From positions 1-64,000 of the forward strand of contig CANFLL010000002.1 in the NCBI GenBank assembly GCA_947447825.1: a DNA stretch of 64,000 nt, written 5' to 3'. Each line of letters begins with the position of its first letter. The first letter of the stretch is position 1. The stretch comes from Chitinophagaceae bacterium (GTDB lineage: Bacteria; Bacteroidota; Bacteroidia; Chitinophagales; Chitinophagaceae). Below the pieces are notes generated by a model. The model did not search any database and was not told the origin of the DNA. It saw only the letters and a list, made by a program, of their open reading frames with translations. This document shows, one piece after another, positions 45,021 through 55,351 of the stretch. The translations under genes were made by a program, and so were the position numbers.

Positions 45021-46055
45021 ATGTTGAGTGCAGAAAAATTGAAAGCGTTGAAGCTTACCATGGATAAAATAGATAAAGACTATGGCAAAGGCAGTGTGAT
45101 GTTAATGAACGAAAAGAGCCGAGAACCCATAGAAGTTATCTCTACTGGATCAATTGGTTTGGATGCTGCACTTGGCGTTGGGGGAATCCCCAAAGGAAGA
45201 GTGGTTGAAATTTACGGACCAGAAAGTAGTGGTAAAACAACATTGGCCATTCATATCATTGCAGAAGCACAAAAAAAGGGGGGTATGTGCGCCATCATTG
45301 ATGCGGAACATGCTTTTGATAGCTCTTATGCTCAAAAACTAGGTGTTGACGTTGACAATCTATTGATCTCTCAACCAGATTATGGTGAACAAGCACTAGA
45401 AATTGCAGACCGTTTGATTCTTTCGGGCGCATTGGATGTTGTAGTAATAGATTCTGTGGCTGCCTTGGTACCAAAAAGTGAATTAGAAGGAGAAATGGGC
45501 GATAGCAAAATGGGATTGCAAGCTCGATTAATGAGTCAGGCATTGAGAAAACTTACGGCTACCATTAATAAAACGAACACCATCTGTATTTTCATCAATC
45601 AACTTCGTGAAAAAATAGGGGTAATGTTTGGTAATCCTGAAACAACAACTGGTGGAAATGCCCTAAAGTTTTATGCTTCCATTAGGCTTGATATTCGCCG
45701 TTCAGCTCAAATTAAAGATGGTGATGCTGCAATAGGAAACCACGTGAAGGTGAAAGTGGTGAAGAATAAAGTAGCCCCTCCTTTTAGAGCTGCCGAATTT
45801 GATATCATGTTTGGAGAAGGCATCAGCAAGCTTGGTGAAATAATAGACATGGGCGTTGAACTTGGTTTTATAAACAAAAGTGGAAGTTGGTTTAGCTATG
45901 AAGCCAACAAACTTGGTCAAGGAAGAGATGCTGTTAAAGGTTTACTGCGAGATAATCCAGAACTTGCCAATGAAATAGAAGGTAAAATTCGTGCAAAGAT
46001 ATTTGAAGCACAAACCGCAGGATTAGGTATTCATGATGCCGAAGCTGAAAAATAA
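45021..46055 (+). CDS. recA: recombinase RecA
   Basis: 344 residues, full length. It forms filaments on single-stranded DNA, drives strand exchange and triggers SOS cleavage. GPESSGKTT is the Walker A motif, IDAEHAFD and VVIDSVAAL follow, and the L2 loop appears as [21 protein letters not shown] (with GGNALKF in 20-residue pieces). recX is 22 kb away and not in an operon with it. A possible -7 element TACCTTCG lies about 40 bp upstream; no SOS box is recognised. Confidence 0.97.
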   Translation: MLSAEKLKALKLTMDKIDKDYGKGSVMLMNEKSREPIEVISTGSIGLDAALGVGGIPKGRVVEIYGPESSGKTTLAIHIIAEAQKKGGMCAIIDAEHAFDSSYAQKLGVDVDNLLISQPDYGEQALEIADRLILSGALDVVVIDSVAALVPKSELEGEMGDSKMGLQARLMSQALRKLTATINKTNTICIFINQLREKIGVMFGNPETTTGGNALKFYASIRLDIRRSAQIKDGDAAIGNHVKVKVVKNKVAPPFRAAEFDIMFGEGISKLGEIIDMGVELGFINKSGSWFSYEANKLGQGRDAVKGLLRDNPELANEIEGKIRAKIFEAQTAGLGIHDAEAEK

Positions 46056-46114
46056 GTAAAAAAATATGATAAGTAAGTTGAGTTACAAGTTGAGTTATCG
46101 CTTACTGTCCACTC

Positions 46115-46156
46115 AAACCACCGCATGATTTATAGAACATGCGGTGGTTTATTTTA
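46115..46156 (+). terminator. rho-independent terminator of recA
   Basis: AAACCACCGCATG (46115-46127) and CATGCGGTGGTTT (46138-46150) form a perfect 13-bp stem with a ten-base loop, followed by ATTTTA. Confidence 0.9.
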
Positions 46157-46544
46157 TTAAAACCACTGCGTCATAAATCCAACCAAATACTTCTCAAACT
46201 ACATACAGTTCATTTAAAAAGGATTGCTACAGAAACATCTGATACAAACATCAATGATTTAGGCATAAATTTTATAATTTATATGCCCTTAATCTTGTCT
46301 AAATCCCTTGGCAAGACAATGTAACCTACTGTTTCCTTAATTTAAAGCAATAAGCATAATAAAACAACAGCAAAATAAACCTGTATCCTATTCAACAGAA
46401 CTTTTACTTTTTCAAGTGCTTATAATACTTCCTTTTCTGGAAAAACAAAGAAGCATTTTCGTCTAGTTTATACCGTATCATTGATAACTCATATCTCATA
46501 ACTATCTTGCCTTTATCTTTACCGCTTAGATACTGATTGTAGAT
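46157..46544. other. intergenic with a probable mfd promoter
   Basis: About 390 A/T-rich bases. TTG with a 19-base spacer and TATCTTG near 46480-46510 resemble the -33/-7 boxes for mfd. An open frame at 46139-46324 is probably not real because it starts inside the recA terminator. Confidence 0.4.
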
Positions 46545-49500
46545 ATGAATTTGGATGTTTTATTGGCGCAATACCAGGAATCCCCCCCTGTTTCTCAACT
46601 GGCGGACAGGCTTTTATTTGCCGACCCTCAACAAATATTTCTTAAAAACTTACTGGGTAGTAGCGTTGAGTTTGTGGTGAGTGGGGTGTTTACGCATCCC
46701 AAAACGCAGGGCTTGAACCATTTGCTGGTGTTGAATGATGCCGAGGAAGCTGCCTACTTTCATAACACGCTAGAGAACCTGACCAATGCATTGGATTTGT
46801 TTTATTTCCCTTCATCCTTCAAAACAAAAAAGAACTTTCGCCTTTTAAATTCTTCGCATGTAATGCTTCGTACAGAGGCATTGACCAAGCTGGCTAATGG
46901 TGGCAATAAGAAAATAATAGTCACCTATCCAGAAGCATTGTTCGAGAAAGTGGTTCTACCACAAACGTTGAGTGGTAATATCATTCTCATCAAATCGAAC
47001 GATACCATTAACCTCGACGGACTAATGGAATTGTTTGTACTATATGGTTTTGAGCGGACAGACTTTGTGTACGAACCCGGTCAGTTTGCACTGCGTGGAG
47101 GTATATTGGATATTTATTCTTTCGGGAATGAGAAGCCTTATAGGGTGGAATTGTTTGGTAATGAGGTGGACAGCATCCGAATATTTGATCCCGAAACACA
47201 GTTGAGCGAACGAAAGGTTTTGCAGGTAAGCATCATCCCCAATGTAGAAACACAGTTTGAAACGGGTGATAAGGTTTCCCTTCTAGAATTTTTGCCAGAG
47301 AATACCATCGTATGGCTAAAAGATTGGGACGTGATTAAGGGCATCATTGAAGAATCGGAACTTGATTTGGGTGAATTCCTCGAAAAGTCTCAGTTTGATA
47401 AAGAAGCAAAAGCTCTTGCTATACAAAACAGGCATCCCAAGGCAAAAGTGCCGATGGATGAGGAAGAGGACGATGACACAAAAGTGTTGAAGGATGTAAA
47501 GCTGGAAGATTTTACACCCGTAGCGACAACTGAGCGACAACTCCAAAAGCGTCACATAGTAGAATTTGGTTTTAAACAACTGTTTACCGTCGACCGTTTA
47601 CCGTTGACCGAGAAGGAGTCAACCGTTAACCGTTTACCGTTTACCGAAGAGCCAGACGTTGTAAGCAATGAGCGGTTAACGGAATACGGTCAACGGAAAG
47701 CGGTTATCGGTAATCGGTTAACCATCAACTTCTCCACTAAAGAACAACCTTCCTTCAATCGACAATTTAATATGTTGATTGCGGATTTGACAAAACATGA
47801 AGCAAACGGATACAGCCTCTACATCTTCGCCGAACAGGCAAAACAATTGGAAAGACTGCACAGCATTTTCAAAGACCTTAGTACCGAGATAAGTTTTGTG
47901 CCTGTTGCCACTTCCATCCATGAAGGTTTTATTGATGAGGATTTAAAAATTGTTTGCTACACGGATCATCAGATATTTCAACGTTATCATAAATACAAGG
48001 TCAAGCAGGCTTTTAATAAGAACAAGGCACTCACCATTAAAACCCTCCGTGACTTACAGCCAGGGGATTTTGTAACGCATATAGATCATGGCGTGGGTAC
48101 TTACAGTGGTTTGCAAAAACTGGAAGTGAATGGAAGACTGCAAGAAGCTGTGCGTATTATTTATAAGGACAGCGATATTCTGTATGTAAATATTAACTCC
48201 CTGCACAAGATTTCTAAATACACCGGCAAGGAAGGAACGGTGCCCAAGGTGAATAAACTGGGTAGCGATGTGTGGAGTAAACTGAAGGAAAAGACCAAGA
48301 CGAAAGTGAAGGAAATAGCCTTCGACCTGATAAAACTATATGCAGAACGTAAGGCACAAGTAGGTTTTGCCTACACGCCAGATACGTATATGCAAACGGA
48401 ACTGGAGGCAAGTTTTATGTATGAAGACACGCCCGACCAAGCAAAAGCCGTTGCCGATGTGAAGAAGGATATGGAAAGCACAAGCCCAATGGATAGATTG
48501 GTTTGTGGCGATGTGGGCTTTGGGAAAACCGAAGTGGCTGTACGTGCTGCTTTTAAAAGTGTGATTGATGGAAAACAAGCTGCCGTATTGGTGCCTACAA
48601 CCATTCTTGCCTTTCAACATTACAAGACATTCAAGGAGCGTTTGAAAGATTTTCCTGTGACGGTGGATTATGTAAACCGCTTTAAATCTGCAAAGGAAAA
48701 GAAGGAAACTTTAGAAAGATTGGCTGATGGAAAGATAGACATCATTATTGGCACACACGGATTGCTGGGCAAAGAGGTGAAGTTTAAAGACCTAGGCATG
48801 ATGATTATTGATGAAGAACAAAAGTTTGGCGTGGCACATAAGGAGAAATTGAAGACCCTTAAAACCAATGTTGATTGCCTTACACTTACTGCAACCCCCA
48901 TACCTAGAACACTTCACTTTAGTTTGATGGGAGCAAGGGATTTGAGCATTATTAATACGCCACCACCTAATAGACAACCGATACAAACCGAGATTCAGGT
49001 GTTTAATGAAGATTTCATTCGAGAAGCCATCTATTTTGAAACCAACAGGGGTGGGCAAGTTTTCTTTATACATAACCGAGTACAAGGACTAGGCGAGATG
49101 GCTGCTTTAATACAAGCCCAATGTCCGGATATTAGTATTGGTTTTGCACATGGTCAGTTAGAAGGGCATGAACTGGAAGAACGTATCATGGATTTTATAG
49201 ACCGGAAATATGATGTATTGGTTTGTACAAACATTGTAGAAAGCGGGGTAGACATTGCCAATGTAAATACCATCATCATTAATAATGCACATCAATTTGG
49301 ATTGAGCGATTTGCACCAATTGCGTGGTCGAGTAGGCCGTAGTAATAAGAAAGCTTTCTGTTATTTACTCGCTCCACCAATGAGTACGTTACCTAGCGAC
49401 AGTCGCAAACGTCTTCAAACCTTAGAACAGTTTAGCGATTTGGGTAGTGGCTTCCAGATTGCCATGCGCGATTTGGACATTCGTGGTGCGGGTAATTTAT

Positions 49501-50114
49501 TGGGAGGAGAACAGAGTGGTTTCATGGCTGAGATAGGCTTCGAGATGTATCAGAAGATATTGGAAGAAGCAGTAAGGGAACTAAAACGTACCTCATTCAA
49601 AGAATTATTTAAGGACGAGATTACAAAGCAAGATGATTATGTGAGTGATTGTACCATTGATACCGATTTGGAGATATTATTACCAGATAGTTATGTAGAA
49701 AGCATAACAGAGCGTTTATCGCTTTATACAAGGTTGGATAGTTGCGAAAATGAAGAAGAGCTAATGGCATTCCACACCGAACTAATTGATCGATTTGGCC
49801 CAATACCTGAACAAGTAGAAGACTTGTTTACAACGGTGCGTTGCCGTTGGGTAGCCGTGGCATTAGGCTTTGAGAAGATGAGCCTAAAGGAAAACATCAT
49901 GCGTTGTTACTTCATCAATAAAAATGATTCTCCTTACTTCGAGTCCGATTTATTTAAGAACATACTGGGCTACTTGCAAACAGGTACCAATAAGGCAAAG
50001 CTGAAACAAATAGGCAAAAACTTCCTATTGGTTGTTGAAGATATTAGGAACATGGAAGCCATGCTAAGGTTCTTAACACTGATGAAGAAGGGCGTACTGA
50101 AAGAAAGTGTTTAA
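46545..50114 (+). CDS. mfd: transcription-repair coupling factor Mfd
   Basis: 1189 residues. The ATPase removes RNA polymerase stalled at lesions and recruits UvrA. In order: UvrB-like domains (1-260), the RNA-polymerase interacting module with LQPGDFVTHIDHGVGTYSGL (about 500-520), the translocase with VCGDVGFGKTEVAVRAAFK (Walker A), IIDEEQKFGV (Walker B) and TATPIPRTLHFSLMG, helicase motifs GRVGRS, and the C-terminal regulatory domain. Residues about 345-395 are unusual: they are encoded by a palindromic repeat inserted in frame (see 47583-47724). The family is usually about 1100-1150 residues, so the excess matches the insertion. Confidence 0.95.
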   Translation: MNLDVLLAQYQESPPVSQLADRLLFADPQQIFLKNLLGSSVEFVVSGVFTHPKTQGLNHLLVLNDAEEAAYFHNTLENLTNALDLFYFPSSFKTKKNFRLLNSSHVMLRTEALTKLANGGNKKIIVTYPEALFEKVVLPQTLSGNIILIKSNDTINLDGLMELFVLYGFERTDFVYEPGQFALRGGILDIYSFGNEKPYRVELFGNEVDSIRIFDPETQLSERKVLQVSIIPNVETQFETGDKVSLLEFLPENTIVWLKDWDVIKGIIEESELDLGEFLEKSQFDKEAKALAIQNRHPKAKVPMDEEEDDDTKVLKDVKLEDFTPVATTERQLQKRHIVEFGFKQLFTVDRLPLTEKESTVNRLPFTEEPDVVSNERLTEYGQRKAVIGNRLTINFSTKEQPSFNRQFNMLIADLTKHEANGYSLYIFAEQAKQLERLHSIFKDLSTEISFVPVATSIHEGFIDEDLKIVCYTDHQIFQRYHKYKVKQAFNKNKALTIKTLRDLQPGDFVTHIDHGVGTYSGLQKLEVNGRLQEAVRIIYKDSDILYVNINSLHKISKYTGKEGTVPKVNKLGSDVWSKLKEKTKTKVKEIAFDLIKLYAERKAQVGFAYTPDTYMQTELEASFMYEDTPDQAKAVADVKKDMESTSPMDRLVCGDVGFGKTEVAVRAAFKSVIDGKQAAVLVPTTILAFQHYKTFKERLKDFPVTVDYVNRFKSAKEKKETLERLADGKIDIIIGTHGLLGKEVKFKDLGMMIIDEEQKFGVAHKEKLKTLKTNVDCLTLTATPIPRTLHFSLMGARDLSIINTPPPNRQPIQTEIQVFNEDFIREAIYFETNRGGQVFFIHNRVQGLGEMAALIQAQCPDISIGFAHGQLEGHELEERIMDFIDRKYDVLVCTNIVESGVDIANVNTIIINNAHQFGLSDLHQLRGRVGRSNKKAFCYLLAPPMSTLPSDSRKRLQTLEQFSDLGSGFQIAMRDLDIRGAGNLLGGEQSGFMAEIGFEMYQKILEEAVRELKRTSFKELFKDEITKQDDYVSDCTIDTDLEILLPDSYVESITERLSLYTRLDSCENEEELMAFHTELIDRFGPIPEQVEDLFTTVRCRWVAVALGFEKMSLKENIMRCYFINKNDSPYFESDLFKNILGYLQTGTNKAKLKQIGKNFLLVVEDIRNMEAMLRFLTLMKKGVLKESV
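47583..47724. repeat. palindromic ACCGTT/CGGTTA repeat element inserted within mfd
   Basis: The left part (47583-47646) repeats (T)TACCG, GTTGACCG and GTTAACCG units; the right part (47671-47722) repeats the complements CGGTTAACGG, ACGGTCAACGG and CGGTTATCGG. It can fold into a long imperfect hairpin. This is the composition of intergenic Bacteroidota repeats, yet it is translated in frame as about 47 residues (VDRLPLTE, VNRLPFTE, ERLTEYGQRK). Confidence 0.75.
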
Positions 50115-50120
50115 GGTGAG

Positions 50121-51068
50121 TTACTTGACTTCCTTCATCATTTTTTTCATCTTTTCCATCATCTTGGGTAATATTTTTAGCGACATCTTTTCTGTTAGTT
50201 TAGTTTCAATTTGTTTTAATTCCTTTGTTTCTGGGTCGCTATAGTAAGTAAGTAAGTAAGAAAGTTCTGCATCAGTTAGGCTTTTATCAAGTTCTACTTC
50301 TTTTATTAGTTCTACATTCTGCTTTATATCATCCATTTGTTTTGTAAATGAAGGATCATCTTGCTGTTTTTTCATAATAGAATCAAAAGAATGAGTCATT
50401 TCTCTCTTCTCTGCAGTATCCTTAATTTCGGATGTAATAGTGCTGTTTACCATGTCTTTTGTCACGCCTTGCAATATTCTTTTCTTGGTTTTATAGCTTT
50501 CTTTAGGTGAAATGAGATTCATGAGTGAGTCTAGTTTCTCTTTTCTTTTAGGATTAAACACATAAGTTCTAAAAGAGGTGTCGTTCATTGCATCCATAAA
50601 GTTGCCATTAGTAAATAAGCTCATAGAACTATTCGTTACTTTTTTCGATGCTGATGATTTGTTATAAACCAACATACTGTTTATTTGCTTCTCGGTAAAT
50701 GCAGAGTCGTATAATGGCACCATATCCTTTTCCATATCAGTCATCACTTCAAGCATGGTCTTTTTAAAACCAGCCTTCGTTCGTAATAACTTGTTGTTTT
50801 TCGCAGTATCTTCAAAAGGTTGCGCATCAGGAGCTTTCAATGTATTTTCTACCCAAGGTTTAATAGTAGTATCTGTGGGAGAGTCTTGTTTTGTAGGCGG
50901 ATTAAATGAAGGCATTTTATCAAACATCGTAGATATTCCATCAATCATTTTACTATATGATTTATTGCTGATAGAAATCAATTCTTGAATCTTTTCTTTC
51001 TTGGTTTGAGAAAATGCTGGAGTAATAAAAATTAGAGTAAGCAAGGTGGCAAGTGCAATTGTTTTCAT
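50121..51068 (-). CDS. exported protein with two DUF2059-like helical segments
   Basis: 315 residues with a signal peptide ending in AFSQT. Residues about 108-160 contain MVPLYDSAFTEKQINSMLVYNKS, and about 260-290 contain DAELSYLLTYYSDPETKEL. Both fit the DUF2059 pattern (exported, helical, 'Y...FT..E......Y.S..G'), so the protein looks like an internal duplication. The C-terminus is rich in K, M and E. The role is unknown. It converges with mfd with a 6-bp gap. Confidence 0.65.
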   Translation of the reverse strand: MKTIALATLLTLIFITPAFSQTKKEKIQELISISNKSYSKMIDGISTMFDKMPSFNPPTKQDSPTDTTIKPWVENTLKAPDAQPFEDTAKNNKLLRTKAGFKKTMLEVMTDMEKDMVPLYDSAFTEKQINSMLVYNKSSASKKVTNSSMSLFTNGNFMDAMNDTSFRTYVFNPKRKEKLDSLMNLISPKESYKTKKRILQGVTKDMVNSTITSEIKDTAEKREMTHSFDSIMKKQQDDPSFTKQMDDIKQNVELIKEVELDKSLTDAELSYLLTYYSDPETKELKQIETKLTEKMSLKILPKMMEKMKKMMKEVK

Positions 51069-51297
51069 CTTGATGAATGTATTTCAAATGGGTAAATAAA
51101 ATTTTTAACAAATATAAGGAGAGTGCGAAGGCATTATAGTTTTTGCAGAATTATAATTGCCTTAAATTTCATTAATTGTCATTTGCTATCGAACATCTGG
51201 CTTACTTTGCTGAATTAAATGTAGATTACTACTAAAAATATTACCTAAACACTTTAAACTTGTGGACATAATTATCACCCCATAAAATAAATAATTC

Positions 51298-51681
51298 ATG
51301 AAAGAGAATAGAAGAGAACCAATTCAGGAGAACGGGGAAATTGAAAAGTCGATGAAGCATTTAATTGTCCAAATCATTGAGTATATACCAAATGCTATAC
51401 TTAGTAGGACTATTATTAAAAAAATGACTGGAAATATTACTGCTATGTCTTTTGATACTGGAGAAGAGATTGGAGAAAAGTCTGTTCCTTTTGATACATA
51501 CATTCAGATAATAGATGGTGAAGCATCCGTAACCATCAATAAAATAGAACATAACCTTAAAATAGGCAATGGAATTGTAGTACCTGCACATAGCTTCCAC
51601 AGTTTTAATGCTAAGGAGCCATTTAAAATGATTTCTACTGTCATTAAAAGTGGATATGAAAACCAGTTGATATTTCATTAA
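51298..51681 (+). CDS. single-domain cupin protein
   Basis: 127 residues. The beta-barrel motifs are TYIQIIDGEASVTINKIEHNLKIGNGIVVPAHSFHSFNA (given here in pieces TYIQIIDGEASVTI and NGIVVPAHSFHSFNA). The metal-binding His residues of motif 2 (HSFH) are present, but motif 1 lacks the usual G(X)5HXH, with only one or no His visible, so metal binding may be weak. The start may instead be at M19 (MKHLIVQIIEYIP). Substrate is unknown; it probably binds a small molecule. Confidence 0.65.
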   Translation: MKENRREPIQENGEIEKSMKHLIVQIIEYIPNAILSRTIIKKMTGNITAMSFDTGEEIGEKSVPFDTYIQIIDGEASVTINKIEHNLKIGNGIVVPAHSFHSFNAKEPFKMISTVIKSGYENQLIFH

Positions 51682-51949
51682 ATTGAATGAAAGGAGTGAT
51701 ATGGCAGTTTGTTCTTAAAAAGAAAAACAGGTTTAAAATAGGAATGCTTTATATGGTAAATCTTCTACTAGCCTTTATAAAATTAAATAAAAATAACCCA
51801 AAATTTGTTTATGATTATTTATTAGTGTTTTATTTACTGAAAATAGAAATCCCCATTTCTCCAGCAGGAGTCCCAATATCTGTTGTAAGTATGGGAAAGG
51901 GGAGTTGAGAGAAGAGGTTGTATAGAAACAAAAGATTATTAAGACATTT

Positions 51950-51986
51950 AAAAAAGGCTATCACATTAATTGTGATAGCCTTTTTT
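51950..51986. terminator. bidirectional terminator at the end of rho
   Basis: AAAAAAGGCTATCACA (51950-51965) and TGTGATAGCCTTTTTT (51971-51986) pair perfectly over 16 bp with a five-base loop. The A and T runs make it functional on both strands. Confidence 0.9.
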
Positions 51987-52033
51987 AAACATTAAATATT
52001 AATCATCTGCTTAATTTATTTAGATTCTATTCC

Positions 52034-53917
52034 TTATCTATTCATACTCGCCAAAAACTCTTCGTTACTTCTCGTTCCACGCATACGTTTCAGCAATTCA
52101 TTCATGGCTTCTTCTGTATTCATATCATTTAAAAACAAACGTAAAATGTTCATTCTTGCTAATACATCCTTATCTAATAGCAAATCATCACGTCTTGTAC
52201 TTGAACCGACCAAGTCAATAGCAGGGAAAATACGTCGATTACCCAATCTTCTGTCAAGCACCAATTCCATATTACCAGTTCCTTTAAACTCTTCAAAGAT
52301 TACCTCATCCATTTTGCTACCCGTTTCTATTAATGCAGTAGCAAGAATAGTTAGAGAACCTCCGTTTTCAATTTTACGAGCGGCACCAAAAAACTGTTTA
52401 GGTTTTTGCATGGCGTTAGCTTCCACACCTCCACTCAAAACCTTACCGCTAGGAGGTGCAACAGTATTGTAAGCTCTTGCCAAACGAGTAATGCTATCCA
52501 AAAGTATAACCACATCGTGCCCACACTCAACTAATCTTTTGGCTTTTTGCAGAGCCATTGCCGACACTTTTACGTGCTTTTCAGCAGGCTCGTCAAACGT
52601 ACTCGCTATTACTTCTGCATTTACACTACGCTCCATATCTGTTACTTCTTCTGGCCTTTCGTCTATCAAAACAACCATCAAATAACACTCAGGATGATTA
52701 GCCGCAATTGCGTTTGCCACCTCTTTTAGCAACATGGTTTTACCCACTTTTGGTTGAGCCACAATCAATCCACGCTGACCTTTACCAATTGGTGTAAACA
52801 AATCTATTATCCGAGTACTATAATTGTTTGGTGTAGTGAATAAATTCAACTTTTCAAAAGGAAATAAGGGAGTAAGATAATCGAAGGGAACACGATCTCT
52901 AACCTCATCTGGTCTTTTCCCATTGATTCCATCAACTTTTAAAAGAGCAAAATATTTTTCACCTTCTTTAGGAGGGCGAACAGTTCCATTAACGGTATCC
53001 CCTGTTTTAAGACCAAATAATTTAATTTGACTAGGGGAAACATACACATCATCTGGAGATGTGAGGTAATTATAGTCTGATGAACGAAGAAAGCCATAGC
53101 CATCAATCATCATTTCCAAAACACCTTCACTAGTGATGATGCCATCAAATTCAATATTAAAAACTGGCTCTTTTTTACTGTAAGTAGGCTTAAAAGTACG
53201 CTCTACAGGTTCAATTGTATTTACGTTTATATTATTATCCTCATCATCATCGTCGTCATCGTCATCATCCGTTGTTTCATCAACGTCATCAGCACTTAAT
53301 TGAGGAAGATTAAGTTTTGGAATTTCAATCATGTTACTCAAGTGTTCCGTAGCTTGTAGTAATTGTTCAGCTAGGCTCATTTGTGCAGGATCTATTCCTT
53401 CACCAAGTTCCAAATCCGACAAATCGTAATCATAGTCCTCCTCAGGTTCTTTTACCTTTTCTTTTTTAGGAGCCACCTTTTCCTCAACCTTCACAACCTC
53501 TTCTTCAATTGCCGGAATCACTGCTTCTGGAATTGCGTTAATAGGTTTGCGTTTACGAGGGCTTTTTGTTGGCTCTGTAGTTTTCTCCTTTTCTACTTCC
53601 AATACTGGTTCTACTGGAATCTCTAATTGAACAGGTGGTGGTGTAGGCTCAGAAATAGGTTCTATTTTGGCTGGTTCACTTAAAACCACTTCTTGCACTC
53701 CTTCAGAAACAGAAGTTTTTGCAACTATTGGCTTACGAGGGCGTGGTTTGCGTTTTTCTTCTACTGGAGTTTCCTCTACATGAGCAGGTTGAGCCTCCAA
53801 TATTTTATTTATTAAAGTTTGCTTATTAAGCTTTTTTACATTAGTAAGTTTTAATGCTGTTGCAACTTCTATAAGTTGAGCCAAGAGCATACCATTCAAT
53901 TGCAAAATATCGTACAT
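52034..53917 (-). CDS. rho: transcription termination factor Rho with extended N-terminal insertion
   Basis: 627 residues, against about 420 in E. coli. Residues 1-45 are the helix-extended-loop-helix of the Rho N-terminus ([22 protein letters not shown]). About 46-265 is a disordered insertion rich in P, K and E, with a run of nine Asp (DDDDDDDDD) and [20 protein letters not shown]. Then comes the cold-shock-type RNA-binding domain ([27 protein letters not shown]) and the ATPase with [19 protein letters not shown] and [17 protein letters not shown]. Such insertions are known for Bacteroidota Rho. It has its own strong terminator downstream. Confidence 0.95.
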   Translation of the reverse strand: MYDILQLNGMLLAQLIEVATALKLTNVKKLNKQTLINKILEAQPAHVEETPVEEKRKPRPRKPIVAKTSVSEGVQEVVLSEPAKIEPISEPTPPPVQLEIPVEPVLEVEKEKTTEPTKSPRKRKPINAIPEAVIPAIEEEVVKVEEKVAPKKEKVKEPEEDYDYDLSDLELGEGIDPAQMSLAEQLLQATEHLSNMIEIPKLNLPQLSADDVDETTDDDDDDDDDEDNNINVNTIEPVERTFKPTYSKKEPVFNIEFDGIITSEGVLEMMIDGYGFLRSSDYNYLTSPDDVYVSPSQIKLFGLKTGDTVNGTVRPPKEGEKYFALLKVDGINGKRPDEVRDRVPFDYLTPLFPFEKLNLFTTPNNYSTRIIDLFTPIGKGQRGLIVAQPKVGKTMLLKEVANAIAANHPECYLMVVLIDERPEEVTDMERSVNAEVIASTFDEPAEKHVKVSAMALQKAKRLVECGHDVVILLDSITRLARAYNTVAPPSGKVLSGGVEANAMQKPKQFFGAARKIENGGSLTILATALIETGSKMDEVIFEEFKGTGNMELVLDRRLGNRRIFPAIDLVGSSTRRDDLLLDKDVLARMNILRLFLNDMNTEEAMNELLKRMRGTRSNEEFLASMNR

Positions 53918-54413
53918 ATAGAGAAAATTATAAAAGCCTTTAAGGGGTGCTTGGTGTAATTAAATACAGTGTTAACGTATTATTATAAATTAGAAATAAA
54001 ATTTTATTGAAACTATTTGGAAGGAGAGAAACTGATTGGATAGTGAGATTACTAATACTTATTTCAGCTTGTTTCCGCTGCAATGTTACAGGAAAATATT
54101 CAATACAAACAAATAATTGTCCTTCTTTTTTATTTACCTAAAATAATAACAAATTATTAAACCCAATTTTTAAAGCAGTGAAGTACTCTCTAAGTTTAGT
54201 GTATCTAGTTAATTTCTTATTGAGCAGCAAAAGGAAGGTGAAAGAAATAAATCAAACAAAGGCTACACTGAAGTGAAAATTGCTCAATTTATTTTGACTA
54301 GAATACGCTCAAATCAACTACTAAAGTTGCCTATTATGCTAAATTAATGTTGAATTTTTCTAAGAATCACGCTTACAATTCTTTTCCTTTACTTTAGCAA
54401 AAATTATTTGCAC
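53918..54413. other. intergenic between divergent rho and ompH-like genes
   Basis: About 500 A/T-rich bases holding both promoters. TACTTTAG at about 54390-54397 is a plausible -7 box for the ompH-like gene. No other gene or hairpin with support. Confidence 0.4.
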
Positions 54414-55004
54414 ATGAAGAATTTTACACTTGTATTGAATATTGTTCTAGTTATTGCAGTAGCCGTTCTTTTCTACCTGCATTTCGCCCCTTGTAAAAAA
54501 TGCGCTTCGGCAACTAATGGAGGTAGTGTTACAAAAGCAAATGGTAGTTTTAAAATTGCTTACTTTGAAATGGATTCTTTACAAAGCAATTTTGATTATT
54601 ACAAACTTGTTGCCAAAGAACTAGGTAATTCAGAACAACAAAAACGAAATGATCTAGCTTCAAAGAAGGATGCTTATGTTGCTAAAGTGAAAGAATACCA
54701 ATCTAAAGGACAAAGCATGACGCAAGCCGAAATGGCAAAAGCACAACAAGATATTGCCCAAAGGGAAAGGGAGTATCAGCAAGATGAACAAGCAAAATCG
54801 CAAGAAATGCAAGAAGAGAGTTTTAAGAAATTGCAAGACGTAAAAAAGAAAATTGAGTCATACCTTAAAGAATATAACAAAGACAAAACTTATTCATTTA
54901 TTATTTCTAGTTCCGCTGATCTTTTATACTATAAAGATTCAGCTTACAACATCACCAATGACCTTATTAAAGGATTGAACGAGCAGTATAAAAATAAAAA
55001 GTAA
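54414..55004 (+). CDS. OmpH/Skp-family periplasmic chaperone-like protein
   Basis: 196 residues from the ATG at 54414. The N-terminal hydrophobic segment (3-24) is a signal sequence or anchor, followed by KIAYFEMDSLQSNFDYYKLV, the typical first strand of OmpH/Skp. A long coiled-coil middle (about 75-150, rich in Q, K and E) is followed by a beta end YSFIISSSADLLYYKDSAYNITND. It probably handles unfolded outer-membrane proteins in the periplasm. The start at a TTG two codons earlier is less likely. Confidence 0.82.
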   Translation: MKNFTLVLNIVLVIAVAVLFYLHFAPCKKCASATNGGSVTKANGSFKIAYFEMDSLQSNFDYYKLVAKELGNSEQQKRNDLASKKDAYVAKVKEYQSKGQSMTQAEMAKAQQDIAQREREYQQDEQAKSQEMQEESFKKLQDVKKKIESYLKEYNKDKTYSFIISSSADLLYYKDSAYNITNDLIKGLNEQYKNKK

Positions 55005-55015
55005 GATTTACTGCC

Positions 55016-55351
55016 TTACAGGTCTAAAACTACTTTCAGGTTTTCGCGAAGCTTAGCTTGTTGACTTTTAGTTAATGAGCCAATCTTTTTCAGTAACCGA
55101 CGGTTATCTATTGCTCTGATTTGGTCTACTAAAATATCGCTAACTATTTCTGTTTCCATGGCAGAAAGGTGAACTCTCAATAGGTCAATTTCTAGGTTTA
55201 TGTTAGTGGTTATGGGGCAAATGATAGTACTTGAATGGTTGTCATTCAATAGATTTGTTTGAATAACAACAACTGGTCTTGTTTTGCCTGGTTCCGTTCC
55301 TTTTGCAGGACTCAGATTTGCTGAGTAGATGTCAAATTGTTTAATTTTCAT
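55016..55351 (-). CDS. mazF: MazF/PemK-family mRNA interferase toxin
   Basis: 111 residues. The SH3-like barrel signature is IKQFDIYSANLSPAKGTEPGKTRPVVVIQT (given in pieces: DIYSANLSPAKGTE and GKTRPVVVIQTN). A basic residue in GKTRPV and the later CPITTN are the catalytic surroundings in this family, which cleaves mRNA. It overlaps the 3' end of the antitoxin gene by 11 bp, which implies translational coupling. It is the second gene of the operon. Confidence 0.9.
   Translation of the reverse strand: MKIKQFDIYSANLSPAKGTEPGKTRPVVVIQTNLLNDNHSSTIICPITTNINLEIDLLRVHLSAMETEIVSDILVDQIRAIDNRRLLKKIGSLTKSQQAKLRENLKVVLDL

Noticed and set aside
46139..46324. 61-codon frame after recA
   Set aside because: It begins in the 3' arm of the recA terminator.
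51687..51908. 73-codon frame between the cupin gene and the rho terminator
   Set aside because: Six bp after the cupin gene but of composition like random A/T-rich DNA; no motif. It could be real, but I cannot support it.
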